Shown: positions 7,303 to 16,037, counted from the first letter of the stretch. The stretch is DNA of 16,088 nucleotides from an uncultured Asticcacaulis sp. (GCA_946480125.1 CAMLIY010000046.1:1-16088), one strand, 5' to 3'. A program made the numbers and translations. Notes: a model not told the origin generated them from the sequence alone.

Positions 7303-7938
7303 ATGACCGATCTTGCCCCCTTTCGTAAAGCTCTCATTTTGTGCGCTGCGGCGATATGTGCCTTCAGTTTGACGGCGTGCGACAATCAGAATCTGAAAGA
7401 ATCTCTGGCCAGGATCAAAGAAATTCCTGTCGATGACAGCGGCAAGCCGGCCGATGCGGCTGCGAAAAGCCTCAGCAAGGCAGACGTGGAACTCGTCGTC
7501 AATACCGCCAAAGACCTGACGGTCGGTAAGGGCGGTCTGCTGCATGATGGCAACGGGCCGATTGTCAAACCCAAATTCAAGATAGCGATTGTTGACCCGC
7601 TCAAAATGCCGACCGAGGCCAACCCCCCGCTGGAAACCGGCACCGCGACTTCACCCCAGGCCCCCGTGCCGGTAACGACGGTGGTGACCACACGCGGTAA
7701 TCGCGTCATCCAGATCGGTTCTTTCGGGTCAGCGGAAGCGGCGCAGAACGCCTGGCTGGGTTTGCAGGCGCGCTATCCGGGCGTTGAGCAGTATCACCCG
7801 GTATATCAGAAGATCACCACCGCCGCCGGTAAACCGATGGTGCGATTAAAGGTTGGGCCGGTGGCCAGCGAAGATCAGGCCCATTCCCTTTGCCTGCAAC
7901 TGGATATCCGTGACAACTGGTGCAGCAAGGCCAGCTGA
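7303..7938 (+). CDS. SPOR-domain lipoprotein
   Basis: A 211-residue exported lipoprotein. The start MTDLAPFRK gives a short positively charged head, a hydrophobic core and the lipobox LTAC with the lipidated Cys at residue 26. A low-complexity linker (about 27-130, rich in Pro, Thr and Val near its end) leads to a C-terminal SPOR domain (about 133-208: NRVIQIGSFGSAEAAQNAW and MVRLKVGPVASEDQAHSLC). SPOR domains bind glycan strands stripped of stem peptides, usually at the division septum, so a role in septal wall metabolism is likely but not proven. The start codon lies in the loop of a five-pair inverted repeat (7294-7298 with 7307-7311) and has no good ribosome site. The mprF-like gene begins 44 bases after its stop, probably as one operon. 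Confidence 0.9.
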   Translation: MTDLAPFRKALILCAAAICAFSLTACDNQNLKESLARIKEIPVDDSGKPADAAAKSLSKADVELVVNTAKDLTVGKGGLLHDGNGPIVKPKFKIAIVDPLKMPTEANPPLETGTATSPQAPVPVTTVVTTRGNRVIQIGSFGSAEAAQNAWLGLQARYPGVEQYHPVYQKITTAAGKPMVRLKVGPVASEDQAHSLCLQLDIRDNWCSKAS

Positions 7939-7982
7939 CGGCGTCTCTTGTTCGTTGCGCCGAATTGTGGTGAATAGCCATC

Positions 7983-9614
7983 ATGACGGCTCGGGTGAAC
8001 CTCAATCATATTCTGTTCGATTTCGCCACACGCATGATTCCGGCCGTGTTCGCGGCGGTAATGTTTGCCGCCGGCACCCTGTTGCTGCTGTCCATTCTGA
8101 CCCCCATCGATCCCGCGGTCATGCCAATGGTGCAGAAATGGCTGCCGCTGGGTCTGGTTGAATTTTCGCACGTTATTGGCCTGGTTATTGGGGTCATGAT
8201 GATTTTTCTGGCGCGCGCCCTGTGGGAACGCATCGAGACGGCCTGGTATATGGCCATCGGTCTACTCTGCGCCGGCGCTGTCTTGTCGCTGACCCGTGAG
8301 CTGGCTCTTGTCAACGCCGGGCTGCTGACCGTTTGCGCCCTGTTGCTGATACCGTGCAAGAGCGCGTTCAATCGGCGTTCAAACCTTCTGAGCCTGTCTA
8401 TCAATCCGCTTTGGGCTTTTGTCAGCCTGTTTACACTTGGCCTGATCATCTGGGGCGGGTTCTATATTTACAAGCACCACCCCTATGCCCATTCCATGTG
8501 GATCAATTTTTCTTATCATGCCAATACGTCGCGTTTTCTGCGCGGCGTGGTGGTCATCATTGTCACCATTGCCCTGATCACGCTTTACCGGCTGTTCGGC
8601 ATTGCACGTCAGGCGCCGCTTATGCCGGATGCTGAGGACATGGAACCGCTCAAGGCGGTTGTTTCCGGCGCGTCCAATCCGCAGGCCTGGCTGGCCCTGT
8701 TGCGTGACAAACAGATCCTGTGGAACGACGCCCGCACGGCTTTCATAATGTATGGCGTCTCGGGCAAGCAATGGGTGGTGATGGGCGAACCCGTCGGTCC
8801 GCAAGCGGAGGCGAGGTCTCTGTGTTGGGAACTGAAGGAAATGGCGGCGATGGCCAATGCCAGACTCAGTTTCTACCAGATCAGCCCGGCGCTCCTTCCA
8901 CTGGTGCTCGATCTTGGCCTGTGGCCTTACAAGGTCGGCGAGGAGGCCATGGTTGATGTGAGTCGTTTCGATTTATCCGGCAAGAAAGGCTACGGGTTCC
9001 GTCAGACCCTGAAACGCTTCGAGGGGGTGGACGCCACTTTTGAAGTCATCGCGCCCGAAAATCTGGAGCCGCATATGACGCGGCTGAAACAGGTGTCGGA
9101 TGCCTGGCTGGAAACCAAGTCCGCCAAGGAAAAAAGCTATTCGCTCGGTTCCTTCAAGGCGGATTATATGCGCCTGACGCCGGTGGCCGTGGTGCGGCTG
9201 GACGGCGAGATCATGGCCTTCGCCAATCTGTGGCCGACCCAGGATAAGACCCTGCTGACGCTCGACCTGATGCGTTACGATCCGGCCTCCCCGCCGAGCA
9301 TAATGGAATACCTGTTCCTGCAACTGATTATTTATAGCCGTGAGCAGGGCTACGGCCATTTCTCACTGGGCATGGCGCCGCTGGCCGGACTGGAAGCCAA
9401 ACCCCTCAGCCGGGCCTGGTATAAGATCGCTTCGGTCATTTATCAGTTCGGCGGTGATTTCTACAATTTCGAAGGTCTGCGCGCCTATAAGGAAAAATTC
9501 AAACCGGACTGGGAGCCGCGTTATTTCGCCGTGCCCGGCCAGGAAGCGGCCCTGATGCCGGCCTTGCTGGCGGTGGTGGCCCTGGGCTCAAAGCCGATCA
9601 AAACGGATGCTTGA
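7983..9614 (+). CDS. MprF/LpiA-like aminoacyl-phosphatidylglycerol synthase, short form
   Basis: A 543-residue membrane enzyme with six predicted transmembrane segments (about 17-40, 55-79, 88-104, 107-125, 141-163, 186-205). A cytoplasmic double-GNAT synthase domain follows (DUF2156, about 210-520). Synthase landmarks are VSDAWLETK (371-379), EKSYSLGSF (383-391), FSLGMAPLAGL and YNFEGLRAYKEKF with EPRYFAV near the end. Such enzymes move an amino acid, commonly lysine, from aminoacyl-tRNA to phosphatidylglycerol, lowering surface negative charge. Full-length MprF has about 14 segments including a flippase; here most of that half is missing, so only synthesis can be inferred. The amino acid used cannot be told from sequence. 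The start is ATG 7983, because an in-frame TGA lies at 7971. The 119 bases after the gene hold a perfect palindrome (9655-9664) and no evident terminator. Confidence 0.93.
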   Translation: MTARVNLNHILFDFATRMIPAVFAAVMFAAGTLLLLSILTPIDPAVMPMVQKWLPLGLVEFSHVIGLVIGVMMIFLARALWERIETAWYMAIGLLCAGAVLSLTRELALVNAGLLTVCALLLIPCKSAFNRRSNLLSLSINPLWAFVSLFTLGLIIWGGFYIYKHHPYAHSMWINFSYHANTSRFLRGVVVIIVTIALITLYRLFGIARQAPLMPDAEDMEPLKAVVSGASNPQAWLALLRDKQILWNDARTAFIMYGVSGKQWVVMGEPVGPQAEARSLCWELKEMAAMANARLSFYQISPALLPLVLDLGLWPYKVGEEAMVDVSRFDLSGKKGYGFRQTLKRFEGVDATFEVIAPENLEPHMTRLKQVSDAWLETKSAKEKSYSLGSFKADYMRLTPVAVVRLDGEIMAFANLWPTQDKTLLTLDLMRYDPASPPSIMEYLFLQLIIYSREQGYGHFSLGMAPLAGLEAKPLSRAWYKIASVIYQFGGDFYNFEGLRAYKEKFKPDWEPRYFAVPGQEAALMPALLAVVALGSKPIKTDA

Positions 9615-9654
9615 GAAGCCGTTCCTAATTGATCCCTTATTACCGCGCCCGATA

Positions 9655-9664
9655 GCTTATAAGC
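9655..9664. repeat. Ten-base palindrome upstream of the hybrid kinase
   Basis: GCTTATAAGC is a perfect palindrome 70 bases before the kinase ATG. It adjoins GCTAAACG (9665-9672), whose first six bases match the alphaproteobacterial housekeeping -10 consensus GCTANAWC. TTACCGC (9640-9646) is a partial -35 match, but at 18 bases the spacing is longer than usual. A GANTC methylation site (GATTC, 9693-9697) follows. The arrangement would suit a repressor or activator site over a promoter, but one copy of a ten-base palindrome can arise by chance. Confidence 0.3.
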
Positions 9665-9733
9665 GCTAAACGATTTGCTACGGGGGCAGGAAGATTCTCA
9701 GCCGGGTTCCCATTATTTTGTAACGAGCCCGAA

Positions 9734-12700
9734 ATGTCTCCTGAGAAAACCGCAACGGACCTGTTTATTGACAGCCTGACCGCAAGTGGCGGCGAAACGG
9801 GCCGCCTTATCGCCGGTTATGATTGGTCAAGCACCTCCATCGGACCGATCGAGACCTGGCCGCAAAGTCTGCGTACGGCGTTAGGTCTGCTGTTACGTTC
9901 GCCGGTGCCAATGGTCATGCTGTGGAATGACGACGGCGTCATGCTTTACAATGACGGCTATTCCGTTTTTGCCGGCGGCCGGCATCCGCAACTGCTCGGC
10001 TCCAAGGTGCGCGAAGGTTGGCCGGAAGTGGCCGATTTCAACGACAATATCATGAAGGTTGGTTTGTCAGGCGGCACTCTGGCCTATCGCAATCATGTGC
10101 TGGTGCTTAACCGCACCGGGGAACCGGAAGAGGTCTGGCTGGATCTCGACTATTCACCCGTGCCGGATGAAGCAGGCAAACCGGCAGGTGTGATCGCCAT
10201 TGTGGTCGAAATCACCGAACGCGTGCATGCCGAACGCGTCGCTGAGGCGGAGCGCGAGCGGCAACAGAACATGCTCCAGCAGATGCCGGGTTTTGCCGCC
10301 ATTCTGGAAGGGCCGCAGCATCTTTATACCTATGTCAACGACGCCTATATCGCCATTGGTGGTGGACGGCCCTTTATCGGGCGGACGGTGCGGGAGGCGT
10401 TTGCGGAACTGGAAGGGCAGGGGATATACGAGCTGCTTGACACGGTGTACGCGACTGGACAGCCTTTCGTAGCGCGCTCCTTGCCTGTTCGGTTTGCGGG
10501 TGAAACCAGGGACCGCTATCTGGATTTTGTTTATGAACCGGTCCGCAACGCGGCGGGTGAGGTTTCCGGCATCTTTGTCGGCGGCTACGATGTAACGACG
10601 AACCACCAGTCCGAACAGCGGCACCAGGCTTTGATCCGCCTGAATGATGAACTCCGCGACCTTGAAGATCCGACCGAGATCGCCTTCACCGCCGCCCGTG
10701 TGCTGGGAGAGACATTACAGGTCAGCCGTGCCGGTTATGGCGTGATCGACCGCGAAAATGAAACCATCACTATCGAACGTGACTGGAACGCGCCGGGTAT
10801 CAAGACCCTGGCGGGTGTTTTGCATTTCCGCAATTATGGCTCTTATATCGAGGATTTGAAGCGGGGCGACACGGTGGTCTTCGCCGATGCCGAAACAGAT
10901 CCGCGCACGGCGGTGCATGCGGCCGCCCTGAAAAAAATCAGTGCCCAATCCACCATCAATATGCCGGTAACCGAACAAGGACGGTTTGTCGGGCTTTTGT
11001 ATCTCAATCATAAAGACGCACGGGAATGGCCGGAAGACGAACTGGCCCTGATCCGCGAAGTGGCGGAACGCACCCATACCGCGTCCGAGCGCGCACGGGT
11101 GACCCTGGAACTGCGCAAGCTGAATACCAATCTTCAAAAGGAAGTGATCGAACGCTCGGCGGTGGGCGGGCAATATTGGCAGATTACGCCTGATTTACTA
11201 TGTGTAATCGGGGCGGACGGGTACCTCAAAAGCTTTAATCCGTCATGGCCGCGCATGCTGGGTTACAGTGACGACGAACTGAGCGCCAAGCCTTTCAGCG
11301 ACTTTTTGCACCCTGATGATGTCGAGCGCACCTTCCGGGTGTTTGAGCACCTCATCGCCGGCAACGCCATTCCCCGCTTTGAAAACCGCTATATCCGACA
11401 GGATGGCACTTCGCTGTGGATCGCCTGGACGGCCTCGCCTTATGGTGATGCCTATTATTGCGCGGGCCGCGACATTACGGGCGAACGCCAGCAAGCGGAG
11501 GAACTGGCTGAGGCCCGCGCCGCGCGTGACCGTGTCTGGAACAATTCCCGCGACCTCAATGTGGTGGTGGATACATCCGGTATTTTCCGCGAGGCAAATC
11601 CGGCCTGGCTGGATATTCTCGGCTATGCGCCAGACGAAATTCTCGGGCACCATTTCCAGGACCTGATGGTGGCAGAGGATGTGGAAGCCTCACGTTATGC
11701 GCTGGTGGATGCGGTCTCGGAGCATGACCTGACCCAGTACGTCAATCGATTCCGTCACAAGGATGGTTCGGTACGCTGGATATCGTGGAATACGACCCTG
11801 GAAGGTGAATATGTCTATGCCTATGGTCGCGATATCACGCCTGAGCGATTACAGGCGGAGGCGTTGCAAAAGACCGAGGAGCAACTGCGTCAGGCGCAGA
11901 AGATGGAAGCAGTGGGGCAGCTTACTGGCGGCATCGCCCACGATTTCAATAATATGCTGGCCGTGGTCATGGGGTCGCTCGATCTGCTCAATCGCCGCAT
12001 AGGGCAGGAAGACCCGCGCGCCAGGCGCTATGTCGAGGCTGCGGCGGAAGGCGCCAAGCGCGCCGCCAATCTGACCCAGAGATTATTGGCCTTCTCGCGC
12101 CAGCAGCCTCTGCGTCCGGAATCTATCGATGCCAACAAGCTGGTGTCCGGCATGTCGGACCTGCTGCGCCATTCGATTGGCGCCGATATCCGGCTGGAAA
12201 CGGTACTGGCCGGAGGGCTGTGGCGGGTGAATGCCGACCCGAACCAGCTGGAAAGCGTGATCCTCAATCTGGGGGTCAATGCCCGTGACGCCATGCCCGA
12301 AGGCGGCAAGCTGACGATCGAGACGCAAAACGCCCACCTGGATACTCGCTATGTCGCTACGGAAATGGGTGTGCCTGCCGGACAATATGTGCTGATCGCC
12401 ATTACCGATACAGGCACAGGGATGGCGCTTGAGGTGGTGGCCAAGGCGTTTGATCCTTTTTTCACGACCAAGGATGTTGGCAAAGGCACCGGACTTGGCC
12501 TCAGCCAGGTTTATGGCTTCGTCAAGCAGTCAGGCGGGCACGTGAAGATTTATTCCGAGCTCGGCCAGGGCACTACCATCAAGATTTATCTGCCGCGAGC
12601 CAGTGAGGGAGAGGCCGAAGCCGACGCCAGCGAAACGGTTCCGGAAATATTGACCAGTGATGATCGCGAAATCATATTGGTTGTTGATGATGAACCGGCG

Positions 12701-13030
12701 GTCCGGCAATTTAGCTGCGATGCCCTGACCGAGCTGGGATACCGTATATTGGAAGCCGATAGCGCGGCGGCGGCGCTTGTTTTGCTTCAGGCGCACCCCG
12801 ATATCAGCCTGTTGTTTACAGATATTGTGATGCCGGATGTCAATGGCCGCAAGCTGGCGGATGCGGCGCAAAAAATCCGTCCGGATATAAAGGTGCTTTA
12901 TACCACAGGTTACACGCGCAATGCGGTGGTGCATAATGGAATTGTAGATAAAGGCGTGGAGCTGATCGGCAAACCCTATACCATCGATGAACTGGCGGCG
13001 CGTGTGCGGGCTATTCTGGACGCGGCATGA
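9734..13030 (+). CDS. Soluble multi-PAS/GAF hybrid histidine kinase
   Basis: A 1098-residue hybrid sensor kinase without membrane segments, so it should sense a cytoplasmic signal. Domains in order: PAS (about 55-165), PAS (about 182-290), GAF (about 297-457), PAS (about 480-585) and PAS (about 599-705). Then come HisKA (about 722-790; GGIAHDFNN with His736), HATPase (about 835-960; Asn849 in the N box, DTGTGM, GKGTGLGLS) and a receiver (about 979-1096; VVDDEP, Asp1030 in FTDIVMPD, Lys in GKPY). All residues needed for autophosphorylation and relay to its own receiver are present. No LOV cysteine motif or haem-binding signature is seen, so the ligand is unknown. No regulator or phosphotransfer gene lies beside it. 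The ribosome site is weak. Its last 20 bases overlap the convergent sfsA. Confidence 0.95.
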   Translation: MSPEKTATDLFIDSLTASGGETGRLIAGYDWSSTSIGPIETWPQSLRTALGLLLRSPVPMVMLWNDDGVMLYNDGYSVFAGGRHPQLLGSKVREGWPEVADFNDNIMKVGLSGGTLAYRNHVLVLNRTGEPEEVWLDLDYSPVPDEAGKPAGVIAIVVEITERVHAERVAEAERERQQNMLQQMPGFAAILEGPQHLYTYVNDAYIAIGGGRPFIGRTVREAFAELEGQGIYELLDTVYATGQPFVARSLPVRFAGETRDRYLDFVYEPVRNAAGEVSGIFVGGYDVTTNHQSEQRHQALIRLNDELRDLEDPTEIAFTAARVLGETLQVSRAGYGVIDRENETITIERDWNAPGIKTLAGVLHFRNYGSYIEDLKRGDTVVFADAETDPRTAVHAAALKKISAQSTINMPVTEQGRFVGLLYLNHKDAREWPEDELALIREVAERTHTASERARVTLELRKLNTNLQKEVIERSAVGGQYWQITPDLLCVIGADGYLKSFNPSWPRMLGYSDDELSAKPFSDFLHPDDVERTFRVFEHLIAGNAIPRFENRYIRQDGTSLWIAWTASPYGDAYYCAGRDITGERQQAEELAEARAARDRVWNNSRDLNVVVDTSGIFREANPAWLDILGYAPDEILGHHFQDLMVAEDVEASRYALVDAVSEHDLTQYVNRFRHKDGSVRWISWNTTLEGEYVYAYGRDITPERLQAEALQKTEEQLRQAQKMEAVGQLTGGIAHDFNNMLAVVMGSLDLLNRRIGQEDPRARRYVEAAAEGAKRAANLTQRLLAFSRQQPLRPESIDANKLVSGMSDLLRHSIGADIRLETVLAGGLWRVNADPNQLESVILNLGVNARDAMPEGGKLTIETQNAHLDTRYVATEMGVPAGQYVLIAITDTGTGMALEVVAKAFDPFFTTKDVGKGTGLGLSQVYGFVKQSGGHVKIYSELGQGTTIKIYLPRASEGEAEADASETVPEILTSDDREIILVVDDEPAVRQFSCDALTELGYRILEADSAAAALVLLQAHPDISLLFTDIVMPDVNGRKLADAAQKIRPDIKVLYTTGYTRNAVVHNGIVDKGVELIGKPYTIDELAARVRAILDAA

Positions 13031-13714
13031 GTTTCAGGCGGCCGGCAAACCGATGGCCATCGGGTGAGACGCCAAAACCAACCGCTATGAATTCCACACC
13101 CGCCAGGTGGGCCATATCATAGGCGCGGCCGAAGCCGGGATCGCAATCGCGGGCTATACCGAAATGCTGGCAATCATCGCGCTGGACACAAAAAACGACC
13201 ACGGCGCGATAGCCGGTCTTCACCATCTCGATCAGTTCATACAAATGCTTGGCGCCGCGTTCGGTTACGCAGTCTGGAAATTCGGCCAGTCCTGCTTGTC
13301 GGGAAAGATGGACATTCTTTATCTCTATATAGGCGTCGGGCAGGAAAGCATGGCCACTGGCATAGAGATCGATGCGCGAATTATGACCATACTTTTTCTC
13401 CGGCTGGATCATCGTATAGCCGGAGAGTTCGGAGATCAGGCCGGCTTTGATGACCAGGGGAATGATCCGGTTTGGCCATTGTGTATTGACGCCGACCCAT
13501 ATGCCGTTTTCTTCCAGCGCCTCCAGCCGGATTGCAGCTTTTTCGTCGGATCGTGGAGAGGGGGCACCAGCGCCGGCGTACCCGGATCTAACAAGCCCAG
13601 CATCTTGCCGGGGTTAGGGCAGTGTGCTGTAATGGTTTCGCCGGTATCCAGTTCGATATCGGCGAAGAAACGCTTGTATCTACTGACAAGCCGCCCTTTT
13701 ATAAGGCCGCTCAT
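13011..13714 (-). pseudogene. sfsA: sfsA, interrupted by a one-base frameshift
   Basis: The minus strand encodes both halves of SfsA (sugar fermentation stimulation protein A) in two frames. The first half starts [20 protein letters not shown], continues through [12 protein letters not shown] and reaches DPTKKLQ. The second resumes at [20 protein letters not shown] and runs through YGHNSRIDLY, YIEIKNV, GLAEFPDCVTERGAKH and SPDGHRF to MPRPE and TAG. The switch lies at about 13527-13531. Adding one base there restores a 234-residue protein, the usual family length, and every conserved block is intact. The lesion is thus recent or a sequencing error. The family has a nuclease-like fold and a poorly defined role. 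The start may instead be GTG at 13735-13733, seven codons upstream behind GGAAGG. The end overlaps the kinase gene by 20 bases. Confidence 0.85.
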
Positions 13715-13751
13715 GTCGATAAGCGAGTCTGACACTATTGGAGTACCTTCC

Positions 13752-14543
13752 ATGACGACCAATCCGACCGCCGCCATCGTGATTATCGGCGACGAAATCC
13801 TGTCGGGGCGTACCACCGACACCAATATCAACACAATCGCCAAATTCCTGACCGCGCTGGGTATCGACCTCATGGAGGTGCGCGTGGTCCATGACGACGA
13901 GCGGCAGATTATCAGCACGATCAACGCGGTGCGCAATGCCTACGAATACATCTTCACCACCGGCGGCATAGGCCCGACGCATGACGACATCACCGCAGAC
14001 TGCATAGCCAAGGCCTTCGGTGTTGATATCAGCGAGCATCCGGCGGCGCTGAAGCTCCTGATGGATCGCTCGATCGCCATGGGCTGGACGCTCAACGAGA
14101 ACAGCCGCCGGATGGCCCGTATCCCGCATGGCGCCGACCTGATAAAAAACCCTGTTTCGGCGGCGCCCGGCTTCCAGATTGGTAATGTCTTCGTCATGGC
14201 CGGCGTGCCCAAGATCATGGAGGCCATGCTGGAAGATGTGGCGCCACGCCTGCGTACCGGTGCCAAGGTGCTTTCGCGCACGGTGAAACTCTCCTACGTC
14301 GGCGAAAGTGCCGCGGCCGATGCGCTGCGCGAGATCAATGCCCGCTATCCGGACCTGTCCCTCGGCAGCTATCCCTATGGTTTGTCGCTTGATGGCGCCT
14401 TCGGCACGCAGCTGGTGGTGCGCGGCCGGGACAAGGCGCAGGTCGATGCTGCCACCAATGAGCTGAAAGCGGCTTTAGTCTCCGTTGTTGAAGCCGGCAA
14501 GGCACGCAACGCGTTGGCCGCTTTCGAAGAAATTACCGCGTAA
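13752..14543 (+). CDS. CinA-type MoCF (molybdopterin-binding fold) domain protein
   Basis: A 263-residue cytoplasmic protein of the CinA N-terminal family (COG1058). The MoCF fold spans about 8-175, with [24 protein letters not shown] and [14 protein letters not shown]. The remainder is a smaller alpha/beta domain ending at the stop. The C-terminal nicotinamide-nucleotide amidase domain of full CinA is absent, as in other short family members. Some relatives hydrolyse ADP-ribose or related pyrophosphates; molybdopterin binding is not implied. The start is the ATG at 13752, eight bases after GGAG (13740-13743). The same frame stays open upstream to 13107, but that part only mirrors sfsA. The 37 bases between this gene and the divergent sfsA ATG contain a GAGTC methylation site (13725-13729). 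The peptidase gene follows after 16 bases. Confidence 0.9.
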   Translation: MTTNPTAAIVIIGDEILSGRTTDTNINTIAKFLTALGIDLMEVRVVHDDERQIISTINAVRNAYEYIFTTGGIGPTHDDITADCIAKAFGVDISEHPAALKLLMDRSIAMGWTLNENSRRMARIPHGADLIKNPVSAAPGFQIGNVFVMAGVPKIMEAMLEDVAPRLRTGAKVLSRTVKLSYVGESAAADALREINARYPDLSLGSYPYGLSLDGAFGTQLVVRGRDKAQVDAATNELKAALVSVVEAGKARNALAAFEEITA

Positions 14544-14559
14544 GTCTTAGGAAATCAGC

Positions 14560-16005
14560 ATGAAGTTTATTGCCACCGGCCTGGCCGTTGTTCTCGCCTT
14601 TAGTGCCATGCCTGTACTGGCAAAACCGAAACCCGCGCCAGCGGCGGCGTCCGTGCCGGTGGAGATTCAGGCGGCAAGCTTACGCGATGATGCGCTGAAA
14701 TCCAATGTCGCCTACGATTTCCTCTCCGAACTGACAACGCGATTCGGACCGCGACCAGCCGGCAGCGAACGCGAAAAGCAGGCAGCAGAATGGGCTGCGG
14801 GCCACCTCAAAGAACTGGGCTTTCAGAACGTCCATATCGAAACCTTCCCGCTGCATGTCTGGGCGAGGGGTGGCCCGGAAACCATCGCCATCACGGGTGA
14901 ATTCGCCCAACCCCTGGTCGGTGTCTCTCTTGGTGGCTCGACGGCCGGTGAGGTCGAGGCCGAGGCGGTGATGTTTGATACATATCAGGAATTCCTCGAT
15001 TCCAAGGCGGATGTCACCGGCAAGATCGTCGTCATTCTCCAACCTATGGCCAAGGCCAGCAATGGCTCCGGTTACGGCCGGATGTCGGGCACGGTGCGCG
15101 CCAAAGGACCGATGGAGGCGCAAAAACGCGGGGCGGTCGGCTTTGTCATGCGCAGCCTCAGCACGGATGGCAACCGCTTCGCCCATGCCGGCGCCTCGAC
15201 CTGGTCTGACGGCAAGGGGATTCCGGCCATGGCGATCAGCGTGCCGGACGCCTCGCAACTCAGCCGTATCGAAGCCTTGCAGAAGGCCGGGAAGGGCGGG
15301 CCAGTCACCATTCACATGAAGACCACCGGCCAGTTCCTGGGATTGAAAACCTCGCAGAATGTCGTGGCAGATCTGGTCGGCTCCGAAAAGCCGGAAGAGA
15401 CCATCGTGCTCGGTGGCCACCTCGATAGCTGGGACCAGGGCACCGGCGCCATCGATGACGGCGCCGGCATCGCCATCACCATGGCCGCCGCCAAGGTATT
15501 GATCGATCATGACCTCAAGCCCAAGCGCACCATCCGCGTTGTTTTCTGGGGTTCGGAAGAAGTCTCCCAGCCGGCCGGGGATACGACCGAAACCGGCGGC
15601 GGCGCCTTCCGCGAGGCGCACAAGGCCGAACTGGTCAACTATGTTGCCCACGCCGAATCTGATTTCGGCGCCGATCGTATTAACAATTTCGCTTTGTCGC
15701 CAACCGATGATGCGGCTTTCGTCACCAAACTCGGCAATCTGCTTTATCCGCTGGGCATTTATCAGGACACCAAGGCGACGCCTCACGGCGGCGAAGATTC
15801 CGGCGCCATGAACGGTTTCGTGCCGGCTTTCGATCTCAATCAGGATGGCTACCGCTATTTCGATACCCACCATACGCCGAACGACACGCTGGACCGCGTT
15901 GACCCTCAGCAACTGAGCCAGAACGTTGCCGCCTATACCGCTACAGTGTGGCTGATGGCCAATACCGATGTGCGCTTTAAACTTCCCGCGAAGGACGCGA
16001 AGTAG
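14560..16005 (+). CDS. Secreted M28-family metallopeptidase
   Basis: A 481-residue exported zinc peptidase. Residues 1-21 form a signal peptide with a probable cleavage after VLA. About 120-255 is a PA-type insert, and the M28 catalytic core flanks it. The two-zinc centre can be read directly: His287 in GGHLDSW, Asp299 in DDGAG, catalytic Glu333 and ligand Glu334 in FWGSEE, Asp368 in ESDFG, and His438 in HHTPNDT. The nearest familiar relatives are plasma glutamate carboxypeptidase-like enzymes, which cut small peptides or dipeptides, so a periplasmic aminopeptidase or carboxypeptidase role is likely. The ATG follows AGGA (14549-14552) by seven bases and lies 16 bases after the MoCF gene, so the two are probably cotranscribed. 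Confidence 0.95.
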   Translation: MKFIATGLAVVLAFSAMPVLAKPKPAPAAASVPVEIQAASLRDDALKSNVAYDFLSELTTRFGPRPAGSEREKQAAEWAAGHLKELGFQNVHIETFPLHVWARGGPETIAITGEFAQPLVGVSLGGSTAGEVEAEAVMFDTYQEFLDSKADVTGKIVVILQPMAKASNGSGYGRMSGTVRAKGPMEAQKRGAVGFVMRSLSTDGNRFAHAGASTWSDGKGIPAMAISVPDASQLSRIEALQKAGKGGPVTIHMKTTGQFLGLKTSQNVVADLVGSEKPEETIVLGGHLDSWDQGTGAIDDGAGIAITMAAAKVLIDHDLKPKRTIRVVFWGSEEVSQPAGDTTETGGGAFREAHKAELVNYVAHAESDFGADRINNFALSPTDDAAFVTKLGNLLYPLGIYQDTKATPHGGEDSGAMNGFVPAFDLNQDGYRYFDTHHTPNDTLDRVDPQQLSQNVAAYTATVWLMANTDVRFKLPAKDAK

Positions 16006-16037
16006 GGGCAATCTCTACTTTACGACTCCCTCGGTTT

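Noticed and set aside
10240..11850. LOV photosensor among the PAS domains of the hybrid kinase
   Set aside because: The flavin-binding Cys motif of LOV domains is absent from all four PAS domains.
13107..13751. Upstream extension of the MoCF-domain gene to an ATG at 13107
   Set aside because: These 215 codons are the antisense of sfsA. The family motif begins just after the ATG at 13752, which has its own ribosome site.
13715..13936. Upstream extension of sfsA to an ATG at 13936
   Set aside because: It runs antisense through the start of the MoCF gene, and the SfsA family begins at or just before MSGLIKGR.
14680..16011. A 443-codon open frame on the minus strand opposite the M28 peptidase
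   Set aside because: The plus strand has a signal peptide, all zinc ligands and a ribosome site. The minus frame shows no recognisable motif and is rich in His, Gly and Arg, as expected for the mirror of a GC-rich gene.
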